Both the position numbers and the translations under genes were made by a program. The notes under the pieces are model-generated. The model had not been told where the DNA came from, did no database searches, and worked only from the letters and a program-made list of their open reading frames with translations. This document shows positions 33,331-46,340 of a stretch of 64,000 nt of DNA, piece after piece. This DNA comes from Platerodrilus igneus (Eukaryota > Arthropoda > Insecta > Coleoptera > Lycidae): positions 124,001 through 188,000 of the forward strand of contig JARFIW010000500.1 of the NCBI GenBank assembly GCA_036346225.1, written 5' to 3'. Position 1 is the stretch's first letter. Each line of letters begins with the position of its first letter.

Positions 33331-36300
33331 CAGTGGCGTAACTACGATTTTTGGGCCCCCCCGCAAAAATTTTAAAGTGGGCTCTCTTTAAAATGTATTA
33401 CTTTTACTGGCTTATATTTAGCCATATTTTTAAATTATAGTACATGTAGAGAAGGAAGCAGTATAGAATTAAATACATATACTATATTAATCAAGTGCTT
33501 TATTAATTATAAAACCAAATTACATAAATTCAAACTTATAAGTTAATTAATATTAAATCTACATATTTATACGCCGCACAAAATTATTTACACCTAAAAA
33601 TTTGATACAGTAAAAAAACCTATGAGCTAGCAGACATTCCAAATCAAATTCAAAATTTTGTTTTTCTTGCATGTTTTGCTGCAAACGCGTTTATTGTATC
33701 CTCTATATTCATATTTTGGCAGTGTCATGTTCTACTGCTAAGAGGATAAATCGTCTAATCTATCTTGTGAAGTGCGGTTCCTAAGATAATTTTAATAATT
33801 TTTAATTTTGAGAAAGATCTCTCCGCACTTGCAACGCTAACGGGTAAAGTTAGGTATAACATTAAGGCTGTTATGGTGTTTGGAAAACTGCTAGAACCTG
33901 TAGATTTGGAAAGTACTAGATATTCTAAAAATTGTAAGATACCGTTAACATTTTTAATTCATCACAAATAAGTCTATTATTTTTGAGTGTAGTAAGTTCT
34001 ATACATATAGCATCATTTAAATCTTTGTAGTAAAATTTTTGCAATTGTTTTGCCTTAGATAAAATATCGTCTGCAGTTAAATTCAAAAATACATTAGGTT
34101 CTAAGAAATTAAACTTTTCGTTTACATGAAAAGCGATTTAAAACGATTCGACAGCTGTGAAATTATAATATCCATTACGCGATAAAATACATTTATTTTA
34201 AATTTAAATTCTTCATCATTAAATCGATAATCATTGGATAATTCATCGTAATGCTTTTTATTTTTGGTTGCCTTTTTTATAAATTCCGGTTTAATATTCC
34301 ATTGCCCTGCAACTTTCGCTGCTTCCTCCTTGATGTTGGAATAGTTATTTCTTGTTTCCTTGAAAAATTTTAAAGTTTTTGTAATAAGAGAGTTATCTGA
34401 TTAATATTCGCCTTTTCACTCTGAGCAGTTTGTGAGAGCTTGTTAAGCTCTTCTAGAATTTGACTTAAAAACACTTAAAAAATAAAATTAAAATTATCCA
34501 TGCTAGTTAATATTTGCTTTGCGTCATTTCGTTCATCTGTTTTTTGATATCATAATAATTTTATTAAGAGACATTACTATATCTTTATACCGAATTCTTA
34601 TGGCAGCTAAAGATTTTACTCGATCCGCCCAACGTGTCGGATTTAAGCGTTTCAATTGTGTGAAATTTTCTTTAAAACAGAAAGCCAATTCCATCTTACT
34701 ATACTATTAGCAAAAATGTATATATGTTTTCTAAAAGTAGAAAAACGATTCTATTTCTTTTATACCTTTAACGGCATCATTTATGACTAGATTTAAGTTA
34801 TGGGCACTACAGTGCATATATAAGGCTGCAGGCTCTATGTTTAAAATTCTCTTTGCACGCCAGAATACGTACCGCTCATAACGTTAGCTCCATCGTAGCC
34901 CTGCCCTCTACATTTATTTATATCTAATTGCATGTTGGTTAAATTGCTTAATATAGTATTACATAGTCCTTCAGCAGATTGGGACTCTACTTTTGTAAAA
35001 CCCACAAAAGTTTCACAAATATCTATTTTGGTTACCTCTCCCAAGCTGTCTTTTTAAAATCAATATATCTTACAATTTTACTTAATTGATCAATCTTAGT
35101 TATATCCTGTGTAGTGTCTATTATGATTGAGAAAAAGGAGCGGATCTAATTTTATTTAATAAAATATTTTTAAGTGTGCGCTTAAAGTATTAATAATATC
35201 GTTTTGAATTTTGGGAAAGATATTTAATTGAACCTTTGGGTCGTTCAAGCACTTTTGTAATATAGGATCATAGTTACTAATTAAATGAACTAAACTTAAG
35301 AAATTACCGTTGTAACTGTCTTTTGAATCAGAAAAACTTTCTCTATGTCCTCGAAATGACAGCATGCGCTGGGATAGTGTTAAAGTAACATTGAAAAGTC
35401 TGTGTAAAACATTTTTCCAAAATTCAGTTTCTTGTTTTAATAGTAGAGTATCTTTCTTATCTATGGTATAATTTTTTTCCACATATCGTAAATAAAACAA
35501 CAAGTTAAATGAGATTGAGCAAGCAAATGCTCTTTAATTTTTTGATAAACCCTGCCAATCATTAATTCCGGTCGTCCAACTTGACCTTACTGAAGCAAAC
35601 AGCCAACATGGTTGACAATAAACACAATTTTTAATTTAGAATAACACAACCACCCATTTGAATTGTGTGGTAAGTTTAACGTATTGCTTTTATTTTCGCT
35701 TGCAGTTATTAAGTAATAATAGTGAACTGAAAACTTCTATTTTTATTATCTTTAGGAAACGCACCATCTGGTCTACACAATCCGTAATTAATTATTTCTT
35801 TTCTTAAATTGTCATGTTGTAAAACATTGATTTTTAAAAATGTGCAAAATCGGTTGGATATTCTTTCGTCAGATCCATAGATAGTTCATTAAGTGAAAAG
35901 TACTACTCACATTTACCTCTGTAATTGTAGTGGTATCTAGTTCCAAATTTCTATCGCGGCCGTCATTATGTGATGTACTTGCGCCCTGGGTGAGAGTTTT
36001 AAAATTGTTGACGACTGCTGTTCGTCTGTAGCGGAACTAGTAGATGCTACTGTCGAAAGCCCAATTTCTTTCATAGATTGTTCTTGTTTTTCGGACTCTT
36101 TAGAAGTAAAAAAGGAACTTATTTTTGGAATCTTGCTCTTTGATTCTTCCAATAGTTTCCTTTTCGTTTTTGCAGCGCCGCTTGTAGTGCTCATTGTATA
36201 TTATTTCCTGCAATTTTGAATGAAATTAATGTAATTAGATAAGTAATAATTATTTAAAAGCCTTTTGAAATTACAAATAACACATACATACTTTGCTTTA

Positions 36301-37100
36301 AATGCTTTAATTAACAAAATATAAATGATTTTTATTGAATGCTTAAAGATTTATTTATATGTATTTCTCAGCGCGACTTCAACTATGATCAAATCAATAG
36401 TAGTTTAATAAAAATAGATATAAATACTTACGTTTAAATATGAAAGACCTCCTGTAATACGAACACAACACTATTGAGTAAAACGTACTGGAATGCTTTT
36501 TACTTCCTTTCCGTTATATATAATGCAGCTAATGCAAATACGTTGCAACCAGCTGACTAGAAACCACAAAATGAATTTCTTTCTAGTATTATATTTCTAG
36601 AAAGCGAAGGTTACTAAGCTACCTGCCATCCTGTGAATCTGTACTGTACAGACAATAGCCCTTTTATTCCTATTTAAAATCCCACAAACCAAACTAACCC
36701 TACTATACGTCGTTTAATAATGCTTTACCACTTTATACAACTTATCACTTAAGAATAATATAGACATCTTTGTTATTAAAGTTTACAGTCTCTTTCATCT
36801 GTTTATTAACCCTTACAAAATAGGACAGAACGGATAGAAAGAAGAAAGGATGCAGGCTGCAGGTGGTGTTCAGTATTTATCTTAATTATTATTTCTTGTA
36901 TTTCAGCAGTTCCTAGTAGTAACATCAAGAAAACGTTCGTTAACCTGCGGTTTCTGAATTATCTGCAATATTTTCTTGACCGTTTCTTACCTGCCAAATA
37001 CGTTGAAGATGAATAAGTTGAGTTTATTATCGTTTGGGCCTTCTTGCACTTGGGGCCCCCCCGCATAGCGGGGGCTGGCAGGGGTGTAGTTACGCCACTG
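33331..37100 (-). mobile_element. hAT DNA transposon, 3.77 kb, with terminal inverted repeats
   Basis: Ends are exact inverted repeats CAGTGGCGTAACTAC (33331-33345 and 37086-37100), followed on both sides by a GGGGCCCC-rich stretch. The 8-bp duplication is perfect. The interior encodes a minus-strand transposase relic; from 36200 to about 37000 there is a non-coding 5' region. The element is full-length but its gene is broken, so it can move only if a transposase is supplied by a relative. Confidence 0.92.
33660..36194 (-). pseudogene. hAT transposase relic (ZMYM1/THAP12-like type)
   Basis: A cut-and-paste transposase of the hAT superfamily, read down the minus strand. The N-terminus (35937-36194) begins MSTTSGAAKTKRK with a basic, Ser-rich segment including KIPKISSFF. 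The DUF4371-like block follows (35156-35503, LSFRGHRESFSDS and NGNFLSLVHLI). The next piece (34841-35044) has LDINKCRGQGYDGANVMSG, a hallmark of this subfamily. The C-terminal dimerisation motif ASAERSFSKLKIIK lies at about 33785-33830 with a frameshift before RNRTSQDRLD. The ATG at 36192-36194 is a credible start. Stops and shifts inactivate it. Confidence 0.88.
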
Positions 37101-37108
37101 CGAACTGC
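37101..37108. repeat. 8-bp hAT target duplication CGAACTGC, right copy
   Basis: Identical to 33323-33330. Confidence 0.92.
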
Positions 37109-38453
37109 CCTAGCTTATCGAAGCGCGGTAAAACTGGAAAAGCCGACTTATATCGGATAGTGCGCGACCTTATTTCAACAAGTCGTTACATTGGAACAAT
37201 AGAGAAAACCCATTATACACGATCGTAATGTTTTAACAAATTGAAGGTCACCTAAAAACATGATATGAAATATTTAATTTATAGAATAAATTTTCGTTTC
37301 AAAAGCAAAAGGGGTTTGAGCTAAGGAATTTATTCGAAAGCGTGTTTATTATTAATTATGTTAAGCGGTCTTATACTGAACAGGTACACTATATAGAGGA
37401 TTGTTGAAGAATTTAGGGATTGAAACGGAATTTATTCGAACGAGTAATGAATGAACAAGGGAGAAAAATAGGGTATTTAATTTGTGCGGAAAATAAACGT
37501 AACAAAATGATATTTCGAAAGGAATATAAAAATGCAGAAGCAAAAGAAAATAATCACTTCTTTTACGTCACTTCAATGATGTCTCAATAAACAGGAAAAA
37601 TTGACAACTCCAAAAACAACAAATCTAAATTACCACCGTAAGCACAAAACTAAATACATAAAATTACAACAATAAACGATCTTTAAATCATAGAATGTCA
37701 ATAATAAATATTATCTCCCATAAGGATAATATGCTTTGTTAAGTTAAAGTGTAGGCAACAACAAAGTCTTTCGACAATTGCAGTTACATGACTCGCCACT
37801 ACCAGCTAGATTTATAGGCAGGAACGAATTTAAGTTACAGGCGAGACTTTAGACCAATCTGCACTTACTAAAGTCTTGCTTAATCCAGAGATTAGACAAG
37901 CAACCTCTAAACAATACCAGCGTATTACGTACCCCCTTACCTAATTAAATATTAACGTTCAATCATTGCCAATTTCCAGATACAAATTTTAAAGTATAAT
38001 ACGTACAGTTCAGTCCTCGACAACAAGCTCATCACGCGGTATTCGGTGGGGTCCGGTTTCCTTACATTGCTTAATGTTGCTTCTTCCAATACCGGTAGTG
38101 TCCTAGGAAAAGGTAAAGCAGGTTGAAAAGATAAACGAGCACCACACGCACAAGCGAGTACGGAATCTCGACAAAACACAACCATTTCAGTTGATTCCCG
38201 GTGCTGAAGTGATCAATTTTAGTTCGTGTAAATTATCTACATTGTTTCAACATATGTCCATCACTCTCGAGATTGGCACATACAAGTTGGCTGATGGAAT
38301 GGAGAACATCGACACCTCGATAATGCGTGTTCGCAGTATATTCTCGAGAACAATAAAAATCGTCGAGAGTATTTCAACGTATTTATACTTATTAAATACT
38401 CATTAAATCATGTCCAAAGGAGGGCAAAGTCGTCATAACCTGAAGCGCAAGGA
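37109..38453. other. Unassigned 1.3 kb
   Basis: No pol domain is visible where gypsy element 3 would need one. A stretch at 37290-37370 weakly resembles 41660-41745 (AAAGGGRTTTGAGYTAA), hinting at shared LTR or leader sequence, but the match is too weak to call. Confidence 0.3.
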
Positions 38454-39808
38454 CTAGGTATTGGGCTTAAGGCGTTTACGACGCCAGAAGAAAAACAAGC
38501 CGATATTACGGACATCGGGATTTCGTCGACCAACATTTTCAGGTTCTGAATCAGTATATATAAATTTCTGCCTCTTAGGGGCAGTTTTCCGCGAACCAGG
38601 GACGGCAGGGGGTGTAGGAGTTGTAGCACGCGGTTTAGGAAGTAGCGAGGGCAGTTTAGGAAACTCGGAACGAGTTAAGGCGGAAAATTGTTTGTTGTTA
38701 GGATAGGAGGTAAGAAAGTCAACGGTAGAAAAGAAAACATCATGGGTTTTCAGAATATCCACAGTAGAAAAAGAAAAAGGTAACGAAACAGGATCAGGTA
38801 AAACTTGGATAACGACAGCAGTAGGCATTATAGCTTCGGGTTCACTAACCTCAACAGGACCTTCGCTGACTAAATTAGAAATTATCGTCACTTCAGCGAC
38901 ATGTGTGGTTGCAGACACGGCAGGAATTTCTTGGATAGAATCGTTTAAGAAAGCGGGAACAAACTCTTAAGAAGGTAGCAGCAAGTCACTAATTCGAAGT
39001 AGGGGTTGCAAGGGTGGTGGAGGCACAGTTTGGGGTGAGAGCGAATAAGTAGGGCGAAAAGAGGAGTAGAATAGAATGTAGAACTAGAAACGGAGGAAAT
39101 TTTGTTCAAAGCTACATTTGCCAAAGAAGGGTATGTTTTGATAGTAGGAGCAAGGTGACCTGGATGAGGGATAGAAGAGAACGTAGAGCGAGAAGCAGAA
39201 GAAATTAGGCAGCTAGAGGTGAGGGCAGAATTTGAAGGATTATTTGAAGAACAATTGGTAGCAGGGTGACAGTTCGGACAGTTGCGGCGAGAAACTCCCT
39301 TATATTTGCAACCATAGCAATGGAGTACTTGAGGACGAGTACAACGTGTCGAAACATGACCAGGTTTTTTGCAATTAAAGCATACGACCCGACGAGTAGA
39401 AGTAGAACAAGGAGGAAGAACAGTAAAACGTACTGAAGAAGTATCCGATCTACTCGTAAGCGTCGGGGAAATCTTAACAACTCGGTCATGTGAAGCAAAA
39501 GTATTTTCCTCAGTAGTAGCAAACTTATCAGTAAAATCCGGGGGTTCAAAATGTTGTATTAGTAAATTAGACAATGACTTCCAGTTAGAAAACTTATGCC
39601 GGTAACCACGATACCAAAGTAACGCTTTCGACTCAAACAAATACACTGTAGATTCAAATAACTGCAATTTCGACACATGGTGAGTTCGTCGGAGTTTTTT
39701 GACCTGTCTCAAAAAATCATGTACAGTAAGAGTGTTCGGGACACCAAAAAATTTCAAATTCCACTCCCACACAGGAAGATCTTGGTGAGAAGCCGAAAAA
39801 GAAGTCAT
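38454..39808 (-). CDS. Gag of Ty3/gypsy element 3, frameshifted
   Basis: Structural protein that would form the retrotransposon particle. The start chosen, M at 39806-39808, gives MTSFSASHQDLPVWEWNLKF; the frame is open 25 codons further upstream but that stretch is hydrophobic and lies in the leader. A capsid-type core follows (VHDFLRQVKKL, KALLWYRGYRHKFSNWKSL, LIQHFEPPDF). Two zinc knuckles bind RNA: CFNCKKPGHVSTRC and CYGCKYKGVSRRNC. The tail is Ser-rich. The frame closes at 38945, and a second piece in another frame (38454-38918) carries a Pro/Thr-rich tail with TDSEPENVGRR. No protease or RT follows, so the pol part is deleted or lost. Confidence 0.8.
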
Positions 39809-40413
39809 TTTTAGTAATAATAAAAAAAATATTTGGGAGAAAGTAACTAAATGAAGACTAACCGTAACTCGGTAGAAGCTCAAAAGAAAAAAAATTATTG
39901 CAAATACAGGACAATCTAAAATAGATTCGACAAATAAACTTCAGGGACACCAGTGGAAGCGAAACAACAAAATAGAAATTAGAATAAGGCTGTAGAATAA
40001 AAGACAATTCGGTGGAAAAAACTAACTCTAGACTTGATAGGGAAAACAAAATATACAGAGAGGGAAGGAAGAAAAAAGAAAAATCTTGGGCGCCAGCGTT
40101 TTTAATGGACTAGGATTATTGACGAAAACACAGTAAATAAAGAAAAGAAATAAATACAAGTTCGAGCGTAAAGGACGGAAACATAAGTATTATCAGGCCG
40201 AGAAAATGATACGGTAGTAACTTGAGCCGCAAACACAAAAATCAGGCCAGAAGCAAAACAGAAATTGGGCCAGAAATTAAGCGGAACTAAATCGGAACAC
40301 CAATTAACGAAAACCAAAATTGAAGCAACAGAAAAATTAACTACAACAAAATCGGGGCCAAAGTTACACGAAACAAAATCGGAGCACAAAAAAATTAACT
40401 AAACAAATTCGCA
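39809..40413 (-). other. Leader of gypsy element 3
   Basis: Untranslated region between primer site and gag, containing degenerate short repeats (AAAATCGGGGCC, AACTAAATCGGAAC) about 30-40 bp apart. A second TGGCGCCCAAG at about 40087-40097 (minus) could be a relict primer site. The 95-codon open frame here is an artefact of the repeats. Confidence 0.45.
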
Positions 40414-40431
40414 GCTCCACGTTGGGCGCCA
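40414..40431 (-). other. tRNA-Lys primer-binding site of gypsy element 3
   Basis: Minus strand reads TGGCGCCCAACGTGGAGC, identical to the first 18 bases of the site in gypsy element 1 (3622-3639). It shows that element 3 runs on the minus strand with its 5' LTR to the right. Confidence 0.85.
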
Positions 40432-41100
40432 GTAATTATCCTACGTTCAACGACGTAGTCTAAAAAAAGAAAATAAAAACAAGGAAGAAAATGAAGAAAT
40501 TGACCGGATTCAATCGGCGAGTGGGCGGGGTATTATACTTACAAAAAAAATTAAGAGAGGCTTGAAATAAAAATATACTCACTCACGCACAATCAAACGT
40601 TTATAAACTAAAAAAAATTATAATTTAAAAAACAAAATTATATACAAAACTCAATAGTACCAAAAATGAACAATTCGTAGGTACACAATATACATATTTA
40701 CGAATAAAGAAAAAGAATCATTTTTAACATGGCGAGCTGCAGTTTTTAAATCACCCTTTATATTAATCTTCAAACAAGAAAAAGGAACATAAAATTAGCC
40801 TAATAAAGAAATCAGTAAACGTTATAATATCATCGCACATACAAACAACCAGTCATTTTACTACTAACAAGGTGATGTATCCGCAAACCCGTGTACATAT
40901 ATTGTTTCCAACAACTACCGGGTACCCGTATAAGAAAATTAGTGTATAAACACTTACTCTCGAATCACCACCATCGTGTTGGCTCCTACCGTTTGTAAAA
41001 ACGGTGCGAAACAGACGTGCGTATGATTCCGCCTTGGGGTGGTCCTCCCATCACAACAAGGGGCGACTATTCATTGTGGCTTTAAGGGCCACCAAAAGGA
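40432..41100 (-). repeat. Putative 5' LTR of gypsy element 3, outer end uncertain
   Basis: Lies directly outside the primer site and ends (minus strand) in TAATTAC. No partner LTR was found on the left, so the right boundary is a guess near the TAATTATAAATAAAATTAATT stretch at 41091-41110. Confidence 0.35.
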
Positions 41101-41334
41101 GCTATAGTAATTATAAATAAAATTAATTTATTTTCTTCGAAAAGTACAATTTTTTAAAACCCATAAATACTCACCACGCTGTAAGGCGTGCGCGAACTTT
41201 TCATACAGAAAAACGGAAACAACCAACCATTCTACACGTGTTTTCGTTGTGTAGATTGAAGAGCAAGTGAATATTAATTTCGTTTCACTAACGACCAGAG
41301 CTCAAAGTAATATTGTTGTTAAGGAAATAAAACT

Positions 41335-41530
41335 GGAAAAACACGGTTTATTGGGATAATACGCCGCTTTAATTCGGCGAAGCTTTCAATGGAAAACACA
41401 TAATCAATTGGTTTTATCTCCTCACATACAGGACAAGCAGATACAATTCTTTTCACGTCATCCAAAGAGTAAGGAAGGTTTTTGCAACGTACCCAGTGGT
41501 AGAATCTTGTTATGCCAAACTAGTTATCGC
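41335..41530 (-). pseudogene. Ty3/gypsy integrase zinc-binding fragment
   Basis: Minus-strand translation contains RFYHWVRCKNLPYSLDDVKR and then SACPVCEEIKP, the second half of the HHCC domain that precedes the integrase core, followed by ELKRRIIPINRVFP. The catalytic core is not present. It lies outside the 5' LTR of gypsy element 3, so it belongs to a different insertion or to a rearranged copy. Confidence 0.7.
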
Positions 41531-42545
41531 CTGTTTAATTTTAGTATAAACTTTACGTCGTGGAATTCTTAGGAGTATTTATTATTAATTAGGCTTTAGG
41601 ATGTAACAATAGGAATCGAATTTATACAAATATATAAATGAATTAACACGTGAAAGGTTTATTTTAATTTACTGAATTAATTTTTGTTTTTAACGCCAAA
41701 GGGATTTGAGTTAAAAATTATTAGACCGCGTATTTCTTATTAACAAAAAAAATGTACGGGATGTTCAAAATAAACGAAACAACTTACAACGTAACAAACA
41801 ATTTATAACATACACAGAGCTGGATTCAGGATACAAAGAGAATTACATTTGCTTTTAAACTAAAGGCAGTAAATTTAATGAACATAGGAAATGCAAACTG
41901 GTTATCCAATAACTACAAATTTATGTTACGCGTTACTTCACTTAACACATAACAAACGGTCACAAGTCAGTAGCAACATATGTCAAAAGAGCTCTGCGGT
42001 CAGACGTTAACCAACCATTCCGGATTGAAAGTACCAATAGGAAAGCGAGTAGTGTAGATATCTGCCTTTCAAAGCCGATGAATGGTACACTGCGAATAAC
42101 AAAAGAAAAGAAGACCATTTCAGCGATCCTTTCAAAGAGTTACTACAAATAAACAAATAAGGACGACTTATTGTCGATAGAAAACTAGTTACAAAAGAGT
42201 TTCCCGCGTTTTAAATTATAAGTACAACTATAAGTAGGAAAGTATAAATATAATAATAATATCAAAAACGAATAATATCAAATTGCACGCGTCTGTGTGA
42301 TAGCGATAAAGCAAGTCGCCGTATCAGGTATCGACGTAAATATCAAGAGCGAGAACTAACTTGTGGTTTTAAACAGGTTTGTTGAATAAGACTAGAAATA
42401 TATCGCTTCTGATGCATGTAAGTTTCAAAAAGAAGGTATGAAACAGCACAACGAAAATATAAGTGAAATAAAAATTCACAGGTAATTCCCAGGCAAGAAA
42501 GAATTTCTTTAAAAACTTTAGTAGTTCTAAATCAATTTTTATTGG
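41531..42545. other. Unassigned 1 kb
   Basis: No open frame or recognised repeat apart from the weak similarity to 37290-37370. Confidence 0.3.
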
Positions 42546-43608
42546 TTGATAATTATTGCAAATATTATAGTGTACATTTCGATATTTGACGGTATTTGTT
42601 AGAATAGCTCAGTAACCACTTGCAGGTTTCTGAACGCATTCCGTGACGTCAGAATTTACGTTATAAGGGGCGCATGTGTAGGGACGATCGATCTACTCGA
42701 CAAGGTTACAGGACTTTGTTTTGAGATTTCAAGATGGCAGGTTGAAAGATTTCAGTTGGAGGTTTTTTTATTGAAGGTAATGTTTTATGTTGATCATGTA
42801 GTTGCTATTTAAAGCAATCTGATTACATCTTGTAATTCCAGCCTTGTTTTGAGTGTGATGTTGGTACTTATTGTAAAACCGTTTGTTATTTAATCATTGA
42901 AGGACATATTTATGTGTTACCTGTTGCTTTTTGCTTAGAATTTGATACCGGTTGTTTTACTTATGATGTTTAATATAGGTGAATTTACGATTTTACTGAA
43001 CGTTTCATGTATAAATGAGTGTGGTTTGGTTTAACAACCGAAAACTAATATTTACTTATTTAGTATCTAAATCAGAGTAAAACTAATATTTGTTTATTTG
43101 AAATGTTTATTTAGTATTCAATACAGAGTTCGAACTTCCATTGCATTGCACTTATTGCAGACCTAATAGTAAATGTACCATCACTGTGATTTTACGAGCA
43201 ATTTGTACTAACATCATTCTGTAGATATATTGAATTCATTTATTAGACAAGTTTGAATATGAATAGTACTATATTTCTATGTTATATTTATTTTGGTTTT
43301 AAGATAGTAATCGAAATATACATAAAGTTGTGAATATTTTTTTGTTTGTAATTTATAATGCCACGATGTGTTTAATTTTTAAAAAGTACGTTTTAACCCT
43401 TGCAATCATAATGAATAATTTTTAACATTTGCTTACTAGATTTAATATATTTAACTAACATGCATTTATATAAAGATTTAGCGCTTGAATCTGGGCTTGT
43501 ATTTATGCGGTAGAATTTTGGGTATGTATTTGCTGCCAACATATTTTATAATGTTTAATATTCGTGATTCTTTTGACATTTTTATTATGTGTAATTATTT
43601 TATTTCAG
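42546..43608 (+). repeat. 1-kb non-coding dispersed repeat R1000, copy 2
   Basis: Direct-orientation partner of 23003-24007 with the same ends and the same internal 52-bp tandem pair (about 43039-43131). It has about 50 extra bases near 42965-43010. Confidence 0.75.
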
Positions 43609-46340
43609 CATATTAACCACATATTCCACTGCATCGCTCAAGTCTGGGTTTAAACGTAATTATATGTTTGTTGTTTCGTTTATTCTATTATCTAGCCGAT
43701 GTTCCTATATAATTAATTAGTATTTAACGTTTGTGATAATTGTGTTGTAATTAAATTGAACCTCTGATATGACCAACCATCTCGTGCCTTCGCGTTTGCA
43801 TTTATGACTATGTTGGAGATAGTTTATTTAATAACAAGCGCCTTTTAACCATGCGCAATCATACCATAAGTTTATTTCAGCGATTCATGTTGTCTTGTCA
43901 ATGTACTCGTTGTGTACCTTTTTGTAAATGATAGGAAGTCGGCTAGCCTTTGTGAAATATTTTGTAACACGGGCTGAAAACTGTTAATGTATGTATGTGG
44001 GCGCGTGTGTTCAAGCTTTGTTGAATATTACTAACATTTTATGTCCGTGCGGGGAGGAACATTGGTACACAAGGTGTAGGTCATCTTCCTGGTGTCCCCC
44101 CCCTCTTTAACTTTAGCTGGGTAGTATTGGCCTCGCCGACCTCAGTACCTACCAGAAAAGACTAGCTGGTCTACACTAATGTTTCTTCAGTTGGCATATG
44201 TGGTATGTCTGGGTAGCAGTTGACATCCCGTCAAATTCAGTGTTGGTGATCTGGGTATTTATACGTCACCGGTCCTTGCTAAGATGTGCCAAATACAGTT
44301 GGAAGTGTGAAGGCAGTTTGGGGTTTTCTCTGTCTTGCTCTTTCCCCAATCGTCCAGACGGAGTGCGGCACGGTTTGCTTTGAATGCCATTTTTCTATGC
44401 TCTCATGCGAATGACCTATTTATTAGTTATTGTTTTGATTAAAAGTAAAGTTAGGTAAATGCAGTAGTTTTATTTCAAACCTTCCCGCTTTAACGCCATC
44501 TTCCCAGTATGAATTTGGGTCACATGATAACAACACTACGTAGGAGGCATCGAGCCACTGCCACTAGATGTTAGATTATGGAGCCCGGTGTGCCGTTTAT
44601 AGAGGGAGTTTGGGTCAGCCTTCAGGTCGGTTAAACTACAATATTTTTTATTTAATTAGCAGGGTATTTAATATATGACTCCGCAACAATTATAAAAGTA
44701 TTTTTCCATGGCATAAACATCTATTTTGTATTTTAGGAATGTATGTAGTTATTTTTTTAAATCACAGATTAATTATAAATTGTTTACAAACACGTTTAAA
44801 TGTTTATAATTATAGGATGTTTGCACATTCGAGTATTATGAAATTCTACTTTAATTATTTTTTAACACTTGGGTGGTTTTAATACTTTTTATGAACCACC
44901 TTCATACTTACATACCTTATAATTAATTACCGTGATGGCAGAAGTTTATAATTTTAAATTACAAAAATTCCTTTCTCTCCTAACATAGAATGCTCATTGA
45001 CCTTCATTATTAAGCTTTTTTTTTTAGTAGAAACGTATAATAATTAACTACTGAACTGAATAAGACTTTTAATAATATTAATAATTTACATATGGAAACG
45101 CTTATGATTAAGCTTTCTTTTTTATTTATATGGTTTTATGATTTGTATTTATCTACTTTATAAAGCGTGCAGGCTTTGGAGTGTTATAGAAATGAATGCT
45201 TAAACCGTATGTCCCATCAATGGGAAAGATCAAATCATCGATTGGTTCCAGAAACAAACTAATTTTTATAAGTCTCCCATCATCCCGAAAAAAAGATACT
45301 TCTAGTTTAAGCGTCGTTGGCGCAAAAATATTCAGAGATATGAAGTGGTATCTAGCAATCTTAAAAATATGAACCGTGCACGTAAATGGATGTCGTTACT
45401 GGCAAACAACGATAGGTGAAGTAGTTGCGTACATCCTTGCAGTCAATATGCCAAGCGACGTCAATGGACGGTGTGTCGGTTTAATTTTGCGATTTGAAAG
45501 AGCAGCGTATCCATTGGAAGTTCTGTTTTAGGCTCGGTACGACTGATGCTGAAACACAAAAGGAAGCATTTGGGAACGACGTAGGTAACGCTGGTGCGTT
45601 TTAATGAAACATTAAGTAGTAGAAATGAGTTTATTAATTTCAATTAGTTAAATAAGCTTATAACACAAACGCAGCCGTCAAGAAGCTTTAGTAATTTACA
45701 TTTAATAACGTTACTATTTCAATATGATATTAAATTAGGATGAAGAATTAAAATAGTAAAGCATCTAGTACATTTTATACAAACAGTAATAAAGACCAGG
45801 ACTTACACTCTTTCGTATTAAATTAGAGTAGACATTCGGGAAATAACCGGCATATTAAAGTTATTTGTACAAATTTATACAGACCCAAAGAAAACGCTCT
45901 TGGGAGATTACACCCTAATAACCATATACTCATAAATTACAGCCAAAAAATTGAGTTAGGAACGTAAATAAATGACGCAACTTTGGTATTAGATGAAATG
46001 CGTAGAAATAAGATAAACATATCGACATTGAACTGAAAAACCAAGCAGCTTAGACGCACTATTTCGTAAGAACAAAGGATAGTGGAATTACCTTGGGGGC
46101 TTGAAACTTATAAAATCCACAGATAATCAAGGAGGGGATTATCTTCAGCTATGCGAGAACACAGGTCAGAGCAGAATTTCGAATTCGATTGACACGCAAT
46201 GATTGCCGTGCGGATCACAGTTGATTATCGGGTAATTAAAGTAAAGGTAATAAACTCTGGAACTGTTAGTAAACAGGTTCCCAAACACGAATAAAAATAC
46301 CCGTTAAACATGAAAGTGGCCGGTGTTGGGTGCTTTTATT
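43609..46340. other. Unassigned 2.7 kb
   Basis: No recognised domain or repeat. 44030-44640 is less AT-rich and LTR-like in texture but has no partner copy here. Open frames at 44198-44383 and 45461-45643 have no family. Confidence 0.3.

Noticed and set aside
41060..41095. Histone-type mRNA stem-loop (GTGGCTTTAAGGGCCAC followed by CAAAAGGA)
   Set aside because: Stem and loop spacing do not fit the canonical 6-bp stem and 4-base loop, and no histone gene lies upstream; probably chance inside LTR-like sequence.
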